A DNA stretch of 64,000 nucleotides from Luidia sarsii (Eukaryota > Echinodermata > Asteroidea > Paxillosida > Luidiidae): NCBI GenBank assembly GCA_949987565.1, contig OX465113.1:6384551-6448550 (forward strand). The letters run 5' to 3'. The notes beneath the pieces were generated by a model, which was not told the DNA's origin, searched no databases, and saw only the letters and a program-made list of their open reading frames with translations. Every line of letters begins with the position of its first letter. Position 1 is the first letter of the stretch. Shown piece by piece: positions 13,401 to 23,099 of this stretch. The position numbers and the translations under genes are program-made.

Positions 13401-16400
13401 ATTAATGATTCATACACTGTACATGACTAACAACAAAACTTGCAGTAAAGTTAATTTGATTAATTAATTAATCACTTTAATGTGATTCATTAATTTAATT
13501 TAACAGTACATGTAATACAAGTTTTGTTGCTATCATTTTGACCGCAGTCGCTCATCGTGAGGCTTCGTTCACAAGAGCGACTTCTTGTTGGTGAAATTTG
13601 AACCACCACTAAAAATACCCTAGCTATAACACTGCAATCAATCACTCCCTCTCTGTGGCAAATGGTTCCCCACTACGTGCCCTGAGTGACATGACATCCA
13701 AAACGTTAGTGACACAACAAGTGCAAAAATACAACATTTATCTCCACAATCCAAGTATTTTGGGCCTTAAATGTATGTGCAAGAGTGAAATAATATCAAC
13801 AAAAACAAACTGCAATAATTAACAACTGTCCTCTTCAAAGATGATATAGATGTACGTCACCTTGATGGTTTGTTCTGGTTCACTGTCACATTTGCCCACC
13901 ACCACACATTCCCTATACCATACTGCACCATTGGCTACAGTACGTTCAGACTTCAGACAGCGTGTTAGTTTAAAACCAATCAAGTTAAAATGCCTTCTAA
14001 CCACAGGGGGCAAGTCATAAATTTAAAACTCTGTTCGTACATGTACATACAGGTCCTACAGCAAGCAGTTAAAACCGATTTGGTTTTATTTTAGGTTTTA
14101 CAAGGTCACGCACTCTGCCCCACATCTAGTGCGGACTTCCGCCTTAGATGCATAAAGTGTGCGCTACATACACACATTATTACCTGTTACGCAAGCACAG
14201 TGCAGCCTCGCGGGTCAACATCGCTGCCTGAAACCGGATGTTGAAAGGCCATTGGTCCAAACAGATTTTGGCAGCTAAACCTACGTATCGGTTTTAGTGC
14301 TAAACCCTCCTTTTAAATTTGTGTTTTAGCGATGAGTTAAACCGGATCAGTTTTAAATTGAAAACGGTGTCAGAGCGTAAGTCTTGGTTCATACACACAT
14401 TTTAAAAATTGATTGGGTTAAAATGGTAGTTTTAGCGAATTTAAACACTGTCTGAACGTATACCCACTACACATTGTTTCACTCTACCCGCAATGGGTAA
14501 CTTGAAACTGCCTTTTATGTGTCAAAACTAAATGGACTTGACAACTCTGTTACCATTACATGATGTCCCCAATTTCCACCAATTTCATTCTCATAGAACT
14601 TAAGGGGATAGAACTTCATTGAACTTCAGTAATATTACTAGTAATCAGAACTGCAGATTTGAAATACACTATACATATGTAAGCGATATAATGCAAATTG
14701 TAAACACAAACATGTCTTAACCTGCAGATGAACTCATCGTCACCAGACTATTCCATTAGCAATGGCTAAGTTGGAAAACAAATAGGGAAGGCTACAGTAG
14801 GCCTACTTGTTGCCAGGAATGACATTTGACTATGTCCATTGTTTTGATTTAGTATAATCATACTATAATGTTTCAGGGATTAGTCTATGTCCTGATTTAT
14901 GTACAATATATCGTGAGTGACACGAAATTGTGAGTGACACGACAGAACTTTAACTGTTGATTCTGGCTTTACCTATTACAAATTGGACAAAGTTACTATA
15001 CATCGAATAAGGTATGGGGAAACCCTATTTGCTCCTGTATTAGGGAAATTTACTTTTTAATATACACAGCTCTAAAAAAATGTTATGCTGAAAACGTGAG
15101 TGACACGACAACCATTTTTGAAAACTTTAAAGCCCTCAATTATTCCCAAAAATTATTTCTGAGAATATGTAATGCTATTCAAAAATTGAATACAATACTT
15201 AAGTTGTATCTTGGCAACAAATACTCTTCAAATACAAATGTTATATCATGATATGCAGTATGGTCATTTTAATGCCAAAATCAACATTTTGTAACATTAA
15301 ATTACCCTTAAAACTTTGGTAAATTTTACCCATAAAACTTAAATGCAAGTACATGTAACTTATAATAGAAAATATACAGATAACAGAACTATAACACATT
15401 CAATACTTAGTTCATATTAGTTGAATAAGAATTATACCATACTATGTTGGATGCATTCTAATTTCAAGGCAAACATTCTGATGATCATAAATAGAGTGAT
15501 ATACAAAAATGTTGCAAACTGCTTACTGACTAAAATTACCAAAATGCAAATCATAAAATTTAGTGTGCCTGACGTTTCGATCCTAGCAGAACCTTTCTCA
15601 AAGGCAGAGTGACAAGGACAAAACAGATACATGTACACGAAGGAAGGGGGGGGGGGGAGAGTGAATAGGACATGGATGAGAAACAGAGGACAAAGTGAAG
15701 CTGGTAGGGAGAGATCAGAGATTGAAGTGATACCCAACAGGGGTGTCCATTTTACCGGTTTTGATTGTTGACCTATGGCCATATAGATACGTTTTTTGAG
15801 GGTGTTTTTGGTCTCGCCAACATACTGAACATTACAAACTCTACAAGAGATGAGGCATAATGATGTCTGAAGTAGTGCACGTGATAGAGCCATAGGTCGT
15901 GTGGGTAGTTCCAGAAGAATGTCCATTGAAAGAGTATTTCCTTGACATGTGTCTAGCAAACAATGCATTTCGAGGTACAGTTAAATGTACCAAATTTAGT
16001 GGGAGGTGAAGTGTCCAAAGGGGGAACCTCTGCTCGGATAATTAAGTCACGCAGGGTAAGGGGGCGCCCGAAAGTCAAAACAGGCGAATTTGGAATAGCA
16101 TCAGCCAGACGATCTGAAGTGTGGAGAATATGATGGTTTTCCTTAGTTATCTTCCTGAGAGGAGGGAGAGAAGGGTGGTAGGAAGTATCTAAGGGAACCT
16201 TGGGATTGTCCTTGGGACCTGGTGGCTTTTGTTTGAGTGCCGAACTTCTGGGAATGGAATAGATTTTAGCAATGGAGTTCTTCACTTGGCGAGAACTATA
16301 GGCTCTAGCAACCAAGTTATTGGCCAATACACGTGTATGGCGGCGAAAGTCAGACTCATTGGAATATATGCGCCTCAATCTGAGGGCCTGGCTGTAAGCT

Positions 16401-17974
16401 ATACCAGTCTTACAGTGTCTGGGGTGACAACTGGAGGAATGGAGATATTGATGAGTGTCGGTGGGCTTAGAATACAAGTCAGTAGTGAGAGTATTGAGGT
16501 CTTTCCGGACGGTGACGTCCAGAAAGTGGGTCTGCTGAAGAGACTGCTCCCATGTGAATTTGATAGTCCTATGGAAGGAATTGATGTGGTCAAAGAATTA
16601 AATTACCCTACTAAATTCACTGTATTGCTAAAAAAAAATTTTTTTTACAAAATTGTAATGGAAAACTAGAGATTTATGTCTGTTGCCAAACAGAACATAA
16701 CACTTTTCCGCATCTGGTTCTCTAAAAAAAAAATTGACATCAATGGGATTTGAACCCATACCCTCCATTCCTACCCCAAAACGCATGTGCATATTTTGTG
16801 CACAAAGTGTATGGGAATTCATTATATTATTAAACAAATCATAATAATTCTGAACACTGATCAATTGGTTCCAATCTCAGGATTTGGAATGTCTAGCCCA
16901 ATAGCTAACTGCCCACCAAATTTCGAGAAGATTGACCATTGGCTAATATGTGTTTTAAAAACACGGATTTTGATGATGTCACGATTGCGTCATGGCATTT
17001 TGGCCTCGGAGGTTATTTCTAAACTACATCCCCAATAGATATAAACGGGAAAAAAAAAAAATCTCTGTTGGCCAAATATGTGCAATTGAATGTGAAAATC
17101 TGAAAAGTTCATGACCTCATAAATATTCATGAGATGAGGTCACAATCTAACGATGGCAATTTTTGGATACACCTTTTCCCAACTTAGATATAGTGCAAAG
17201 ATGAAACCAAACGAACTTGTACTTTTGCTTTTAATGGAGCTTGAAATTTGCCCCTTTAAAGTGACGTCACGTGACCTGTGATGACGTCATAAAGATTTCA
17301 AGACATCTGTGCATAATTTCAGCATAGGCTCTATGCATTTACTAAATACATGTATGATAAAAATCCAAGTGTGTTCAATGGCCAAAGTGCTCTTTTCAAA
17401 ACCCCTGTGCATTGTCTGGGCTTTTTGGAGGAAGAAGAAGAAGAAGAAGACAAAAAAAAATCAGAACAAAAGCAATAGCTTTTCCGCTCGCTGAAGCGAC
17501 AGAAAAGCTAAATATAGTCTAAGATATCTAGTTTTAAAAAATATTAAAGCCTACTTAATTCTTGCAAGTTTTAATTTTGATCCTCATGTCCACTTATGTT
17601 TGAAAATGGCCAATTGACTATTTGGAAAAGCCACCATCTAAGTGCTGGATAGCTCCGATTTTAAGAGTGCTGGTACACAAAACCAGAGGTCTCGGGTTCA
17701 AGTCCTGGTCCAGTCAAAGTTTTCTTTGCCATTTTTCAAAATGAACTCAATTCATCAAATGTTTTGTGTCTATCTCTCATTGGGTATTGTAAGTCATTGA
17801 ATTTCATATTTAAAAAGGCACTGCATTTCTCATTTACTTTGTTTCTTATTTCACTACCTGCAGGCACTTGAAGATAAACCACTTTATGAGTTGCATGACA
17901 CAAACCAAGACAGCACAGTGTACCTGACAAGAGATGACCTCTTTAATGCCCTTAGATCCTTCAGTATTATATGA
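1418..17974 (+). CDS. PARS2: Mitochondrial prolyl-tRNA synthetase (PARS2), 5'-partial
   Basis: Class II aminoacyl-tRNA synthetase that charges mitochondrial tRNA-Pro. Exons read from splice sites and frame: 1418-1491, 3090-3170, 5341-5413, 5574-5681, 6032-6157, 6661-6811, 8000-8135, 9068-9250 and 17864-17974 (stop TGA). Phases join without a break, giving about 347 codons. Visible landmarks are GRWNLM, then [10 protein letters not shown], motif 2 [26 protein letters not shown], two Cys pairs (CDQCGHG and [10 protein letters not shown]) in the editing-domain position, KGIEVGHAF, motif 3 [10 protein letters not shown], and the anticodon-binding [11 protein letters not shown]. The order matches the vertebrate mitochondrial enzyme (about 475 residues), so about 125 N-terminal residues, including motif 1, lie left of the window. 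The last intron is 8.6 kb and contains a hAT-like element and two PLE copies. No frameshift is seen, so the gene looks functional. Confidence 0.94.
1662..2753. mobile_element. 1.1-kb terminal-inverted-repeat element in PARS2 intron
   Basis: The left end reads AAAGCCTGTTTCACACTACA and continues ACTAAAAAACGAGGGTCCT. The reverse complement of the right end reads TAAGCCCGTTTCACACTACA and continues GCTAAAAACAAGGGTCCTT, so the inverted repeat is about 35 bp. Degenerate GACTTG tandem repeat occurs on both sides (1560-1660 and 2755-2775), which suggests insertion into a small satellite. Short ORFs inside look like chance. Confidence 0.7.
3693..3815 (+). repeat. tRNA-derived SINE copy (family S)
   Basis: GGAAGGCCACCATC leads into GGCTGGATAGCTCATTGG (A-box-like), followed by a decayed B-box region and GTCCAGTCAAAGTTTTCTTT. 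It is one of many copies of the family. The tRNA part is degraded in its middle. Confidence 0.75.
3848..4068 (+). repeat. tRNA-derived SINE copy (family S), split by a TTAA element
   Basis: It contains an A-box-like GGCTGGATAGCTGAGATAGT and a B box GGTTCAAGTCC about 60 bp later, with the family's leader (CAGTTAAATGCTTCTG) and tail. The 3' continuation resumes at 5072-5210 after the element at 4069-5071. The uninterrupted equivalent is at 19075-19230. Confidence 0.8.
4069..5071. mobile_element. TTAA-flanked non-autonomous transposon, 1.0 kb
   Basis: TTAA occurs at 4065-4068 and 5072-5075. The ends are TCCTTTCGG and CCGAAAAGG, an imperfect inverted repeat. Outside sequence joins cleanly to the SINE. 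The paralogous SINE tail at 19098 reads CCTTACGTGCTGAACTC with no element, so it serves as an empty site. TTAA targets are typical of the piggyBac and Kolobok superfamilies. No transposase is seen. The 115-codon ORF at 4565-4912 is not recognised. Confidence 0.78.
7680..7925 (-). repeat. tRNA-derived SINE copy (family S), antisense
   Basis: Antisense match to the SINE leader, A-box side and B box (the GGGTTTGAACC region near 7705), then the TGCTGTAGCAGGGTTTACAA leader on the far side. It lies in the PARS2 intron between exons ending 6811 and starting 8000. Confidence 0.7.
9285..9395 (+). repeat. SINE family S leader fragment ending in a C-run
   Basis: It matches only the 5' leader of the SINE (CTGTAGCCAGGTTTACAACA through TTGAATGCTTCTGACTG). 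It breaks at a run of about 15 C residues near 9380-9394. Confidence 0.65.
10582..12108 (+). pseudogene. PLE reverse transcriptase part
   Basis: The frame is open from about 10582 to 12108. Motifs in order: [15 protein letters not shown] (PLE N-terminal RT motif), [38 protein letters not shown] (motif A, catalytic Asp), [12 protein letters not shown] (motif B), [12 protein letters not shown] (motif C, YIDD) and THFLDVTV. These define the telomerase-related PLE RT family. The first ATG is well inside the frame, so the true start is upstream or lost. Compared with the copy at 15496-16597, seven bases are missing near 12026-12030. This shifts the frame, and the last codons to 12108 are out of register. 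It is therefore a broken gene with an intact-looking catalytic core. Confidence 0.92.
12031..12941 (+). pseudogene. PLE linker and GIY-YIG endonuclease part
   Basis: This is the continuation of the PLE protein in another frame, ending at TAA 12939-12941. It carries a linker rich in basic residues, then CTSKCIVC and [15 protein letters not shown] cysteine groups. The GIY-YIG core follows, with IYLI...[17 protein letters not shown] and a C-terminal [13 protein letters not shown]. In this class the endonuclease cuts the target for priming. It is separated from the RT only by the small deletion near 12026. Endonuclease-positive PLEs of the Poseidon/Neptune type are the closest match I can name. 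Confidence 0.9.
13213..13262 (+). other. PLE terminal hairpins, degenerate hammerhead-like motif
   Basis: TTGAGAA, a GGTCC/GGATC stem with loop TGCTA, GAAAC and GTC occur in hammerhead order. PLEs are known to carry hammerhead ribozymes (core CUGANGA...GAAA...UH). Here the first core box differs at two positions, including the critical G8, so self-cleavage is doubtful. The same block recurs at every PLE end in the window. Confidence 0.45.
13643..15299. other. PARS2 intron sequence without recognised gene
   Basis: Low-complexity A/T-rich intron DNA. Apart from four to five copies of the dispersed 15-mer and a TACATG stretch near 14040, I recognise nothing. The 64-codon minus-strand ORF at 13819-14013 has no support. 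Confidence 0.5.
15300..15495 (-). repeat. Duplicated PLE flank, inverted match to 47668-47865
   Basis: About 190 bp beyond the PLE 3' end here matches, in inverse orientation, the flank of the PLE ending at 47667. Examples are ATGATCATAAATAGA and TTGAATAAGAATTATACC. It is either a further repeat or a segmental duplication around PLE ends. Confidence 0.65.
15496..16597 (-). mobile_element. Penelope-like element, 5'-truncated antisense copy
   Basis: The minus strand carries the end of the RT domain (THFLDVTV equivalent near 16515), linker, GIY-YIG region, 3' untranslated tract and long terminal tail (TGATATACAAAAATG near 15500). Open segments of 174 and 178 codons overlap, so frameshifts and stops break the protein. 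It keeps seven bases missing from the 10582 copy at the RT-linker junction. The 5' end breaks inside the RT region at 16597. Confidence 0.88.
16675..17515 (+). repeat. Repeat family A, copy 1 (about 0.84 kb)
   Basis: Shares most of its length with 37200-37985 and 56785-57610, both in inverse orientation. One end has CACTTTTCCGC followed by a segment with an antisense tRNA B-box-like GGATTTGAACCC. The other end has a GAAGAAGAAG tract and a hairpin AGCTTTTCCGC..GAAAAGCT. No coding sequence is seen. It is a non-autonomous repeat of unknown class. Confidence 0.75.
17600..17735 (+). repeat. tRNA-derived SINE copy (family S)
   Basis: A-box-like GGATAGCTCCGATTTTAAGA and B box GGGTTCAAGTCC, followed by the GTCCAGTCAAAGTTTTCTTT tail. 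It lies about 130 bp before the last PARS2 exon. Confidence 0.8.
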
Positions 17975-18429
17975 CCCAAAATCAATGACCAATTTACAGA
18001 AATAGGATATATATTTCATTCGTTTGTAATAATCAAGTGTTGCGAACTTCTGTCTGATTACAATGACCTGAAACGTGTAAGATAAAATGGTTTGATGTTT
18101 GGATCCCAGCTCTTTCTGAAGAGCACCTTTCTGCATTTGAGAATGGTTTTGTGAGGATTGAAACCTCAGGCCCTCTATGTATTTAAGATTATTTATAGGA
18201 ATTGCATTTTTAGTTTGAGCCTATCAGGAGAATTCCAGTTGGTCTTTGCCCCTCCCATTGAAGTCGTATCAACCTTTAGTTGTTGTTTGTTCCTTAAGTG
18301 TTGGACCATGATAATAGTATTTGTACTGGCAGAAGCTTTCTCAGAGTCAGCTTCCTGCCTCTGAGAAAGGTTCCGTGGAGATCAACATGTCAGGTGCTCT
18401 TAACATATTTCAAATTGCATCTGATTCAA

Positions 18430-18650
18430 AACAGGGGCATGATCCCTTGATATATACGGAAACTAATGATTAAATGCTTCTTACTGGGGCCCCCATTCCT
18501 GCAAAAGTACCGGTAGTTGACTACTTGAGAAGGCCGTCATCTAAGGGCCGGATAGTTCAGTTGGTAATAGCACTGGTATGTTAAACCACAGGTCTCTGGT
18601 TCAAGTCCCGATCTAGTCAAATTTTCTTTGCCATTATTCAAATTTGTTGA
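18430..18650 (+). repeat. tRNA-derived SINE copy (family S)
   Basis: Leader with TGATTAAATGCTTCTTACTG, GGCCGGATAGTTCAGTTGGT (A box) and GGTTCAAGTCC (B box), then a T-run. It lies in the PARS2 3' flank. Just upstream, at 18128-18175 and 18355-18416, are strongly diverged PLE terminal blocks. Confidence 0.8.
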
Positions 18651-18819
18651 TTTGTTCCCATTTTTTTTTTTTTTTTTTAGATTTCATTTAATGTATTTTC
18701 AAACAAACAAAGAAGAGAAACTGAGTGGGGAATGATTAATTTTGCAAAATTTGGAAAGCAAACCGACTGAACCGGGACTTATTAATTTACATTGTATTAA
18801 TTAATTGATTTAAAGACTT

Positions 18820-18976
18820 AGAGTGAAATACAAAAATGTTGCAAACCGCTTACTGACTAAAATTACCAAAATGCAAATCTCAAATTTTAGTGGGCCTGAC
18901 GTTTCGATCCTAGCAGGACCTTTCTCAAAAAGAAAGGTCCTGCTAGGATCGAAACGTCAGGCCCACTAAATTTTGA
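18820..18976. mobile_element. Terminal-only PLE inverted dimer with 13-bp target duplication
   Basis: A minus-oriented PLE end with the long tail abuts a plus-oriented end that stops at CACTAAATTTTGA. They meet at CTTTCTCAAAAAGAAAG, making a near-perfect palindrome of about 45-bp arms. The direct repeat GATTTAAAGACTT flanks it (18807-18819 and 18977-18989). That shows a single insertion event of two opposed termini and no internal sequence. Confidence 0.88.
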
Positions 18977-18989
18977 GATTTAAAGACTT

Positions 18990-19230
18990 GTTAAAAATTT
19001 ACATAAAACCAGAAGTCTTGCGTTCAAGTCCTGATCCAGATTTCTTTGCCATTTTTCAATTTGCATATCTGTTAAACCAAAATATAACATCCTTATAAAA
19101 AGCCAATCCTTACGTGCTGAACTCTTGGTCTTGAATTTCTATGTAACAGCAATCTCGAAGTATAAATGAAAGCCCAATAAGAGAGTAGTACATGTACCAA
19201 TATGGCAAATTATCCATGCAGGTTAAACAA
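18990..19230 (+). repeat. SINE family S 3' tail (empty-site paralogue)
   Basis: It begins near 19005 with AAACCAGAAGTCTTGCGTTC and runs through the tail shared with 5072-5210 (TATGGCAAATTAACCATGCA equivalent). At 19098 it lacks the TTAA element present in that copy. Confidence 0.7.
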
Positions 19231-19244
19231 TTCAAAAGTTCGGT

Positions 19245-19345
19245 TTTTGTTTGACTTAACTTGAAAAGTCTGAGACCTCTGGTTTTGTGCACCAGCACTC
19301 TTACCATCTGAGCTACCCTGCCCTTAGATGGCGGCCTCCAACCAT
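19245..19345 (-). repeat. tRNA-derived SINE fragment (family S), antisense
   Basis: The antisense A-box region reads ACCATCTGAGCTACC, and the upstream GGCGGCC end of the family is recognisable. It lies in a cluster of four SINE pieces in 19.0-19.65 kb. Confidence 0.7.
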
Positions 19346-19364
19346 CAACAAAATGCTGCATTTG

Positions 19365-19470
19365 ATTTATGGGCTGGACAGATCAGATGGTTAGAGTGCT
19401 GGTACACAAAACCAGAGGTTCCGAGTTCAAATCCAGGTCCAGTCAAAGTTTTCTTTGCCATTGTTTACAT
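19365..19470 (+). repeat. tRNA-derived SINE copy (family S)
   Basis: GGGCTGGACAGATCAGATGG leads to GAGTTCAAATCCAGGTCCAG and the AAAGTTTTCTTTGCCATT tail. It is the tRNA part only. Confidence 0.75.
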
Positions 19471-19544
19471 TTTTTGACCTGAATATTAACCAATTTGACC
19501 TGAATTTTAACCCAGATGAGTTACCCCTTCACCCCAGCAAACAT

Positions 19545-19655
19545 GGTTAATAATTTGGGAAGGTCCCCAAGGGCAGGATAGCACACCTGGAAGAGCACTA
19601 GTACATTGAACCAAAGGCCTTGGTTCAGGTCCTGGTTCAGTATAATTTTCTTTGC
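19545..19655 (+). repeat. tRNA-derived SINE copy (family S), diverged
   Basis: TAATTTGGGAAGGTCCCC, GGGCAGGATAGCACACCTGG and a decayed B box GGTTCAGGTCC, followed by a tail with TTTTCTTTGC. Confidence 0.65.
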
Positions 19656-20422
19656 AAAACTTATACATTTTGACATTTTGAAATAAAAATATGGATTGTG
19701 TTTTAAACATGTCTGATTTGTTTATGGTTTGGTATGTTTTGTTTCTTATTTAATTGAAATATGATGATTGGGCTTGATTATAAAGAGTTTTCAAGCCTCC
19801 CTTTTTACAACATAATGGGATCGTGATCTTAATTAAGGGCTGTCATATAAAAGAATTGCTTATTTGCTTATTACATTTACAACTTTAGCTCAGTGAATGA
19901 TTCAACCATGGAGAAAGGGAAGTACATGTACTCTACAGGTACATGTATGTACATGTACACTGAGGCAGAACACTGTCGTTAATTTAATAAAAAAAATGAT
20001 GTTCTTGACACTGCCTATGAAACCAGTCTGATTTGGAGCTTTATTGATCAAATTGAAAAGAAATCTTTGACTGTACCGGGACGGTCAAAGTTTTCTTTTC
20101 CATTTGTTTCAATTGTAGTGACCACTTTTTTGTTCTACTTTTTCCTGGCACAGACAGCAAACCAGTCTAATCTGCACAAAGATTGGAATGCAGATCGTTG
20201 TTTGTTTATGCATGGAGGATCCCTACTTATTCCTCCATGGTTTATGTTAGCTTTATTCACGGTTGCTACACAATTACAAAAAATATATATAAAAAGCTAT
20301 CCGGCCATTATAAATTAATAAATATACGCCAGGGGTGGCAGTGATAGGCGGCCCGCGAATTAGTATATGTATATGGCGAAAAAATTAACCAAACAAATGT
20401 ACACGTTTGAACCACACATTTT

Positions 20423-23095
20423 TGAGCAATTGTGAAATCACTCTTCAGGCTGTCCACCAGGACATTGCTAATCTGGACTCCAATCTCCGCTCCAGCTGTT
20501 CTGAAAGCCAGTAAAAGGATCTCAGTGATGAGATTGAGAAAGGTCTCTGTAACCTCAATTCTGTTCTCACCGACAGGAGAAACAGGAAGATTGGTGGCCT
20601 TGTTGCCAAACAACGTACGAAGACACAACCGCTTCAGACGCAGTCCCCAGTCTACACCATTACTCCCACTAACACTGTTGTCAACCTTTCTTCTTCTCTA
20701 ACTGACGCAGAAACATACGTTACTTTCCAAGGGTTTGAACTGTTGTCCAACTCCCCCCAAAGTTGACCAATTAAATGCTCAGTCAAGATCTCACTGAGTA
20801 TTACCGCAGACTTCGTCTGACTGAGTTCTTCGATTCTGGCTCCCGTAAAGAAGAACCTTTCCGAGTAAAAAGCACCTGGGTCCCCCCATTAAGAACCGTG
20901 TTCCAGCCCTTGAAACGTATGTGCAAGCAGTCAGTGTTCAAGTTTCCAACTCCTCTCATCCTACCCATAAGCCCCACGACAATCTCCCTAGGGAAGAACG
21001 TCTCGCTCTCAACACTCTACGTTCCCGCGGTGACATCATTATCAAGCCAGCAGATAAAGGGTCAGCCGAAGTAATCATGGATCGCCAAAAATATATTGAT
21101 GAAGCCAATCGCCAACTTAACTAATCCCCAGCACTATAAAATAATGTCTGGACTCTTACCCCACTGGCAAATTTTCAGAGCAAATTCAGGAAGTTTTGGA
21201 TGACATGCGATAACGTGATCAATTGAGTAAAAATACTCACAGATTTCTATCACCGATCATGTAGAACTGCCAGATTCTACCTTCTCCCAAAAAATCACAT
21301 GACCAACAACCCAGGCAGACCCATCATCTCTGGCAATGGTTCAGGCTATACGGAACACATATCTCTTTTCATTGACTCTTTGCTCAGACCCTTGGTTCCC
21401 CAAATCCCCTCATACGTCCATGACACTCCCGACTTTCTGCGAAAGTTGGAAAGTGTCAAGGATCAAATTCCTGCCACTGCCATTATTGGTACTATTGACG
21501 TTTCCTCTCTATACACTAACATCCCCCAGGAAGAAGGCATTCAAGCTTGCTCCTCAGCCCTGGCCAAAGGAAAACAGTCTTCTCCGCCCATCTCTGACAT
21601 AACCACCCTCATGAGTCTAGTGCTCATGAGGGCTCCTTCCTATGCTTGCCTCTTCATGGGTGACCTTGAGGAACGCATGCTCAGTGAGGCTCCATGCCGT
21701 CCCTGGTTTGGTGGAGATACATAGATGACGTTTTCTTCATTTGGACTAGGGACGGTAGCAGCTTGAATGCTTTCTTTGACCACATCAATTCCTTCCACAG
21801 GACCATCAAATTCACATGGGAGCAGTCTCTTCAGCAGACCCACTTTCTGGATATCACCATCCGGAAAGACCTCAATACACGTTTACTACTGACTTGTATT
21901 CTAAGCCCACCGACACTCATCAATATCTCCATGCCTCAAGTAGGCCCTCAGATTGAGGCGCATATGTTCCAATGAGTCTCGCCGCCATACACGTGTATTG
22001 GCCAGTAACTTGGTTGCTATAGAGGCTATAGTTCTCGCCAAGTGAAGAACTCCATTGCTAAAATCTATTCCAATCCCAGAAGTTCGGCACTCAAATAAAA
22101 GCCACCAGGTCCCAAAGACAATCCCAAGGTTCCCTTAGTTACTTCCTACCACCCTTCTCTCCCTCCTCTCAGGAAGATAACTAAGGAAAACCATCATATT
22201 CTCCACACTTCAGATCGTCTGGCTGATGCCATTCCAAATTCGCCTGTTTTGACTTTCAGGCGCCCCCGTACCCGTGCGTGACTTAATTATCCGAGCAGAG
22301 GTCCCCCCTTTGGACACTTCACCTCCCACTAAATTTGGTACATTTAACTGTACCTCGAAATGCATTGTTTGCTAGACACATGTCAAGGAAATACTCTTTC
22401 AATGGACATTCTTCTGGAACTACCCACACGACCTATGGCTCTATCGCGTGCACTACTTCAGACATCATTATGCCTCATCTCTTGTAGAGTTTGTAATGTT
22501 CAGTATGTTGGCGAGACCAAAAACACCCTCAAAAAACGTATCTATATGGCCATAGGTCAACAATCAAAACCGGTAAAATGGACACCCATGTTCAATCTCC
22601 CTGATCATTCGATATCAGATTTGAGTGTACTGGGCATAGAATCCCTTGGTCACCGTAGTAATGTTGTCCGTCTTAGCCTTGAGAAAATGTGGATGAAGCG
22701 TCTTCGGACTATTCAACCACATGGTCTCAACATTCAGGAGGGTAATGACTAACACCATGCACCTTTCTGATAATCATTCTTTTGTGTTCACTCCTCCACA
22801 CTTCTCTCTTTGATCTTTCCTCCTCTTCTCATTAATCCCTACCATACTCCTTGCCCTTCCCTTTGATCTCGCCCTACTATAGCTTTACTCTTTGTCCTTT
22901 GTTTCTCATCCGTGTCCTATATATTCACTCTCTTCCCCCTTCCTTCGTGTACATGTATCTGTTTTGTTCGTGTCACTCTGCCTTTGAAAAATGTCCTTCT
23001 AGGATCGAAACGTCAGGCCCACTAAATTTTGAGATTTGCATTTTGGTAATTTTAGTCAGTAAGCAGTTAGCAACATTTTTGTATATCACTCCATG
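20423..23095 (+). mobile_element. Penelope-like retroelement, long decayed copy
   Basis: It starts about 160 bp further 5' than the copy at 10582 (residues DIANLDSNLRSS are readable) and ends with the full tail to TATATCACTC near 23090. RT segments ([16 protein letters not shown]), linker and GIY-YIG ([12 protein letters not shown]) are spread over several frames. There are stops, small indels and a deletion removing part of RT motif B around 21630. It is a pseudogene copy. Confidence 0.9.
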
Positions 23096-23099
23096 TTAA

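Larger units (their letters stand above)
9738..13634. mobile_element. hAT-like non-autonomous transposon carrying a nested PLE
   Basis: The 14-bp inverted ends CAGTGTTATAGCTA / TAGCTATAACACTG are flanked by a perfect 8-bp duplication CAATCAAT (9730-9737 and 13635-13642). An 8-bp duplication with CAG..CTG ends is the hAT signature. Without the PLE at 10582-13262 the element would be about 1.2 kb. I see no transposase ORF, so it is presumably mobilised in trans. Confidence 0.85.
9422..15110. repeat. Dispersed 15-mer GTGAGTGACACGACA in PARS2 last intron
   Basis: Copies lie at 9422, 14913 (ends GAAA), 14930 and 15096. Diverged forms lie at about 9588, 13683 and 13705. They occur on both sides of the hAT-like insertion (9738-13634), all in the same orientation, with irregular spacing. 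This resembles the subterminal repeats of a DNA transposon, but no enclosing element is visible, so the function is unknown. Confidence 0.6.

Noticed and set aside
13093..13467. 124-codon ORF downstream of the PLE endonuclease
   Set aside because: It spans the CT-rich 3' untranslated region and the junction with the hAT-like element. There is no coding resemblance to any part of the PLE protein.
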